Part shown: positions 63,501-64,000 of the stretch, piece after piece
Numbering within the stretch: the stretch's first letter is position 1
Layout: each line of letters starts with the position of its first letter
Assembly: GCA_942159475.1 (NCBI GenBank)
Contig: OW804096.1
Coordinates: forward strand, 44,267,744 to 44,331,743
Direction of reading: 5' to 3'
Source of the DNA: Sthenelais limicola
Lineage: Eukaryota > Annelida > Polychaeta > Phyllodocida > Sigalionidae
Length of the DNA stretch: 64,000 nucleotides
The notes under the pieces: generated by a model
Database searches by the model: none
The model's input: the letters and a program-made list of their open reading frames with translations, nothing else
What the model was told of the DNA's origin: nothing
Program-made: the position numbers and the translations under genes

Positions 63501-63841
63501 TGGGATTTCCATTGTTTTCTCCTTGACACATCATTCTTACCACTTTTCCTCGGTAGCAATTGTGCAGAATTATCATCTCCTCCTTCTCCACAAGAGGAAG
63601 CCTTTGTCGAGAATATTGAATTGCTCTCGTTGTTGTTCACGTTGCATCCCTTTGGGTCATTCTGAGATCTGCCCCTTTTCAGATTATTACTAGGACAGGG
63701 GTGAAGTGTGCATGAGAATCCCGAATTTGTAAATGAATGATCGGTTTGGAAGCTGCTATAAGTTACCAGAACTTTGACATAATGCATGTCGTTATTACTT
63801 TTGCTTCCATTCATCACCTTTAACTTATGATTGACTTCCAT
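45394..63841 (-). CDS. ADAMTS-like (ADAMTSL) extracellular protein, 18 exons
   Basis: Exons (high to low): 63841-63314, 61442-61342, 56955-56874, 56400-56285, 55149-54968, 54214-54094, 53806-53726, 53047-52872, 52243-51973, 51666-51562, 51310-51191, 49331-49205, 48907-48802, 48267-48166, 47887-47735, 47366-47187, 46792-46613, 45558-45394; about 960 residues. Order: N-terminal extension with a hydrophobic segment, TSR1 ([15 protein letters not shown]), cysteine-rich domain ([11 protein letters not shown]), spacer ([17 protein letters not shown]), Ser/Thr/Pro-rich linker, six TSRs, stop. No metalloprotease, disintegrin or PLAC domain is present. Seven TSRs and a linker after the spacer resemble vertebrate ADAMTSL2, but the paralogue cannot be fixed by eye. 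Such proteins are secreted and bind fibrillin/TGF-beta-rich matrix; that role is inferred. One junction (exons 4-5) is out of phase as read. The 5' end may extend beyond the window. Confidence 0.88.
46613..46792 (-). CDS. ADAMTSL exon 17: TSR6 body, TSR7 start
   Basis: Acceptor TATTTGCAG|TGT, donor TCGCAG|GTATTA, 60 codons, phase 0. Encodes [27 protein letters not shown] and RWHFTDWSQ; one N-G-S sequon. Confidence 0.93.
47187..47366 (-). CDS. ADAMTSL exon 16: TSR5 body, TSR6 start
   Basis: Acceptor CATATATTAAAG|TGT, donor GGAGTG|GTATGG, 60 codons, phase 0. Encodes [26 protein letters not shown] and KWVPQDWGV. Confidence 0.93.
47735..47887 (-). CDS. ADAMTSL exon 15: TSR4 body, TSR5 start
   Basis: Acceptor TTTCTGTTAAG|TGC, donor GGGGAG|GTATGT, 51 codons, phase 0. 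Encodes [22 protein letters not shown] and KWIVSEWGE. The fucosylation Ser/Thr is replaced by Lys. Confidence 0.93.
48166..48267 (-). CDS. ADAMTSL exon 14: TSR3 end, TSR4 start
   Basis: Acceptor TTTCCTCTAG|GTC, donor GGAGAG|GTTTGT, 34 codons, phase 0. Encodes [19 protein letters not shown] and the next repeat's WETSQWGE. Confidence 0.88.
48802..48907 (-). CDS. ADAMTSL exon 13: start of TSR3
   Basis: Acceptor TTCCAAAAG|A, donor AGCACG|GTTTGT. The leading A completes Arg with exon 12. Encodes [20 protein letters not shown] and TVHC, a canonical WxxxxW...CSxSCGxGxQ start. Another frame is also open here but lacks the TSR pattern and phase fit. Confidence 0.9.
49205..49331 (-). CDS. ADAMTSL exon 12: rest of TSR2
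   Basis: Acceptor CGTATTTCCAG|GT, donor CCCCAG|GTATAG. Encodes [23 protein letters not shown] and RCQGRPCSP, with the C...C...CxxxPC spacing of a TSR. Confidence 0.9.
49711..50773. mobile_element. 1.06 kb DNA element with long terminal inverted repeats and TA flanks
   Basis: Left end 49711-49777 (CTTTATTGTTAAAG..., CAAATAAACGTTCATTCAAT, ATACATCCAGTCTCCCCACT) is the near-perfect reverse complement of 50706-50773. Both ends are flanked by TA, as for Tc1/mariner-type insertion. No long ORF inside, so non-autonomous. Sits in the ADAMTSL intron between exons 11 and 12. Confidence 0.8.
51191..51310 (-). CDS. ADAMTSL exon 11: linker and start of TSR2
   Basis: Acceptor TTTCCATAG|GT, donor CTTCAG|GTAGGA. 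Ends with [18 protein letters not shown], the start of the second TSR; the second Trp of the usual WxxW pair is missing. Confidence 0.84.
51562..51666 (-). CDS. ADAMTSL exon 10: Ser/Thr-rich linker
   Basis: Acceptor ACCCTAG|GA, donor GCCTG|GTAAAA, phase 1 at both ends as in its neighbours. The residues ([20 protein letters not shown]) are linker-like with one N-V-T sequon. Its place rests on phase and splice fit rather than on homology. Confidence 0.75.
51973..52243 (-). CDS. ADAMTSL exon 9: spacer end and linker
   Basis: Acceptor GATTTCAG|ATC, donor TTTCAC|GTAAGT. Starts with [18 protein letters not shown], the xxNPGxxYxYxxP end of the spacer; the rest is a Ser/Thr/Pro/His-rich linker with low family conservation. 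Confidence 0.88.
52872..53047 (-). CDS. ADAMTSL exon 8: spacer core
   Basis: Acceptor TTGTATGCAG|GT, donor ATTATG|GTATGC, 58 codons. Encodes [36 protein letters not shown] and TQTLYIM, corresponding to the LxxxNGxYxLNG and adhesive strands of the spacer. Confidence 0.92.
53726..53806 (-). CDS. ADAMTSL exon 7: start of spacer domain
   Basis: Acceptor CATTTCAG|GC, donor TGTTTG|GTGAGT. Encodes [20 protein letters not shown], the first strand of the ADAMTS spacer. Phase 1 at both ends. Confidence 0.93.
54094..54214 (-). CDS. ADAMTSL exon 6: end of cysteine-rich domain
   Basis: Acceptor ACACATTCAG|AGA, donor CCACGAG|GTAACA. Encodes [20 protein letters not shown] and GGDNNTCRL, the hallmark GCDxxL...DxCxVCGGDxxxC motif. 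It has an Asn-Asn-Thr glycosylation sequon. Confidence 0.94.
54968..55149 (-). CDS. ADAMTSL exon 5: cysteine-rich domain
   Basis: From 55126 it encodes [18 protein letters not shown], then [10 protein letters not shown] and [10 protein letters not shown], the family pattern CALxC...KVxDGTxC...CxxGxC. The donor TGTGAA|GTATGC is in phase 0. The likely acceptor is TATTCTCTCAG at 55150; a second AG ends directly before the ATG. Immediately upstream lies a repeat copy (55152-55300), so this boundary is uncertain. Confidence 0.85.
55152..55490. repeat. Two inverted copies of a short dispersed repeat (R2)
   Basis: TTTGCGACATGTGACTCATT and CCTGAAACACATCACA at 55449-55488 (+) recur inverted at 55157-55300, where the middle is expanded with TTGACT repeats. 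A third copy lies at 8775-8812. The inverted copy abuts ADAMTSL exon 5. Confidence 0.65.
56285..56400 (-). CDS. ADAMTSL exon 4: start of cysteine-rich domain
   Basis: Acceptor TTCACAG|GAA. Encodes [19 protein letters not shown] then [13 protein letters not shown], matching the CPxxxxDFRxxQCxxYN...W pattern after TSR1. The donor GGCAG|GTACCT leaves two bases of a codon, which does not fit the next exon (see findings). Confidence 0.87.
56874..56955 (-). CDS. ADAMTSL exon 3: second half of TSR1
   Basis: Acceptor CGATTTCAG|T, donor CAAGCA|GTGAGT. Encodes [17 protein letters not shown], the CEGxxRxYxxC end of TSR1. It is separated from exon 2 by a 4.4 kb intron, yet the phase matches (AG + T = Ser). 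Confidence 0.9.
56956..61341 (-). other. ADAMTSL intron 2 (4.4 kb)
   Basis: Between the two halves of TSR1. Contains a CTCF-like motif at 58711-58723 and a tRNA-like A box near 60561. No exon supported. Confidence 0.7.
60558..60610 (+). repeat. tRNA-like A-box sequence, possible SINE relic
   Basis: TGGCTCCAGATGGTAGAGCA resembles the D-arm/A box of a tRNA (TGGCTCAGxTGGTAGAGCA). No matching B box or cloverleaf follows, so it is not a tRNA gene; a decayed tRNA-derived SINE is possible. Confidence 0.3.
61342..61442 (-). CDS. ADAMTSL exon 2: first half of TSR1
   Basis: Acceptor CCTAACAG|TCG, donor ACTAG|GTAAGG. Encodes [19 protein letters not shown] and [12 protein letters not shown]: the WxxW and CxxTCG signature of the first ADAMTS thrombospondin repeat. 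It ends two bases into a Ser codon completed by exon 3. Confidence 0.9.
61443..63313 (-). other. ADAMTSL intron 1 (1.9 kb)
   Basis: From GTAATT to CTAACAG. Nothing further recognised. Confidence 0.65.
63314..63841 (-). CDS. ADAMTSL exon 1: long basic N-terminus, hydrophobic segment, furin-type site
   Basis: The frame is open from the window end side (63967) to the donor TCTCAG|GTAATT. The ATG at 63841 has A at -3 and G at +4; other in-frame ATGs are at 63946, 63940 and 63934. From 63841 it encodes 176 residues: about 124 Asn/Ser/Lys/Arg-rich residues, a hydrophobic run ([17 protein letters not shown]), then [10 protein letters not shown] with an RRSR site. It ends in phase 0 directly before TSR1. 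A T-rich tract followed by AG near 63870 could alternatively be an acceptor, making this an internal exon. The reading frame is secure; the start is not. Confidence 0.65.
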
Positions 63842-64000
63842 CTTACGCGGGGTGTTATCCGGTTGTTGCCTTTTGCCTTTGATGGGATGAAAATGAAAAA
63901 AAAAGATGCAGGATTTGTATAATCTTTTATGCATTTTCATAATCATGGGCTTTATACAATAAGACACCGGGTATCTAAGATATGCTAACTAAACCACATC

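Noticed and set aside
45394..63841. True ADAMTS protease
   Set aside because: Exon 1 runs in phase directly into TSR1; no zinc-binding HExxHxxGxxH motif or prodomain was seen on the minus strand upstream within the window.
1..64000. CRISPR arrays, operons, Shine-Dalgarno sites, rRNA genes
   Set aside because: None seen; the spliced genes show this is eukaryotic nuclear DNA.

Overview
The window is animal nuclear DNA: AT-rich, with long introns, GT-AG splice sites, no operons, and many short inverted-repeat elements and decayed LINE pieces. Both multi-exon genes belong to bilaterian families (a suppressor-APC-domain protein and an ADAMTS-like matrix protein). Intron density and repeat style suggest a marine invertebrate, possibly a deuterostome such as an echinoderm; this is a guess, since nothing here fixes the species.

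Layout. 1-10.5 kb is intergenic: one copy of a dispersed repeat (R1), two short inverted-repeat elements, a decayed non-LTR retrotransposon, an A-rich tandem repeat and a G-rich purine tract. 10.69-36.67 kb (+) is a complete SAPCD2-like gene in six coding exons: exon 1 (N-terminal domain and disordered middle) is followed by a 12.9 kb and a 9.3 kb intron, then four closely placed exons encode the C-terminal coiled coil. 36.7-41.0 kb has no firm gene, only an unexplained 156-codon minus-strand ORF and short duplications. 42.04-43.39 kb (+) is a one-exon gene for a 449-residue two-pass membrane protein with a long cytosolic-type tail, probably with a 5' non-coding exon near 41.05 kb. 45.39-63.84 kb (-) is an 18-exon gene for an ADAMTS-like (ADAMTSL) extracellular protein of roughly 960 residues: hydrophobic N-terminal segment, first thrombospondin repeat (TSR1), cysteine-rich domain, spacer, Ser/Thr/Pro-rich linker and six more TSRs ending at a stop. 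No metalloprotease and no PLAC domain is encoded.

The three genes have no evident common pathway. SAPCD2 relatives act in spindle orientation and epithelial polarity, and ADAMTSL proteins act in the extracellular matrix. The membrane-protein gene and the ADAMTSL gene are convergent, with stops 2.0 kb apart.

Most interesting points: the ADAMTSL N-terminus (about 124 basic, Asn/Ser-rich residues before the hydrophobic segment, then an RRSR furin-type site); a reading-phase conflict between two cysteine-rich exons, next to a repeat insertion; a 1.06 kb element with about 67 bp inverted termini and TA flanks in an ADAMTSL intron; and an aromatic OCRE-like repeat in the membrane protein. Exon boundaries were deduced by eye from homology, splice motifs and phase; no alignment was run.
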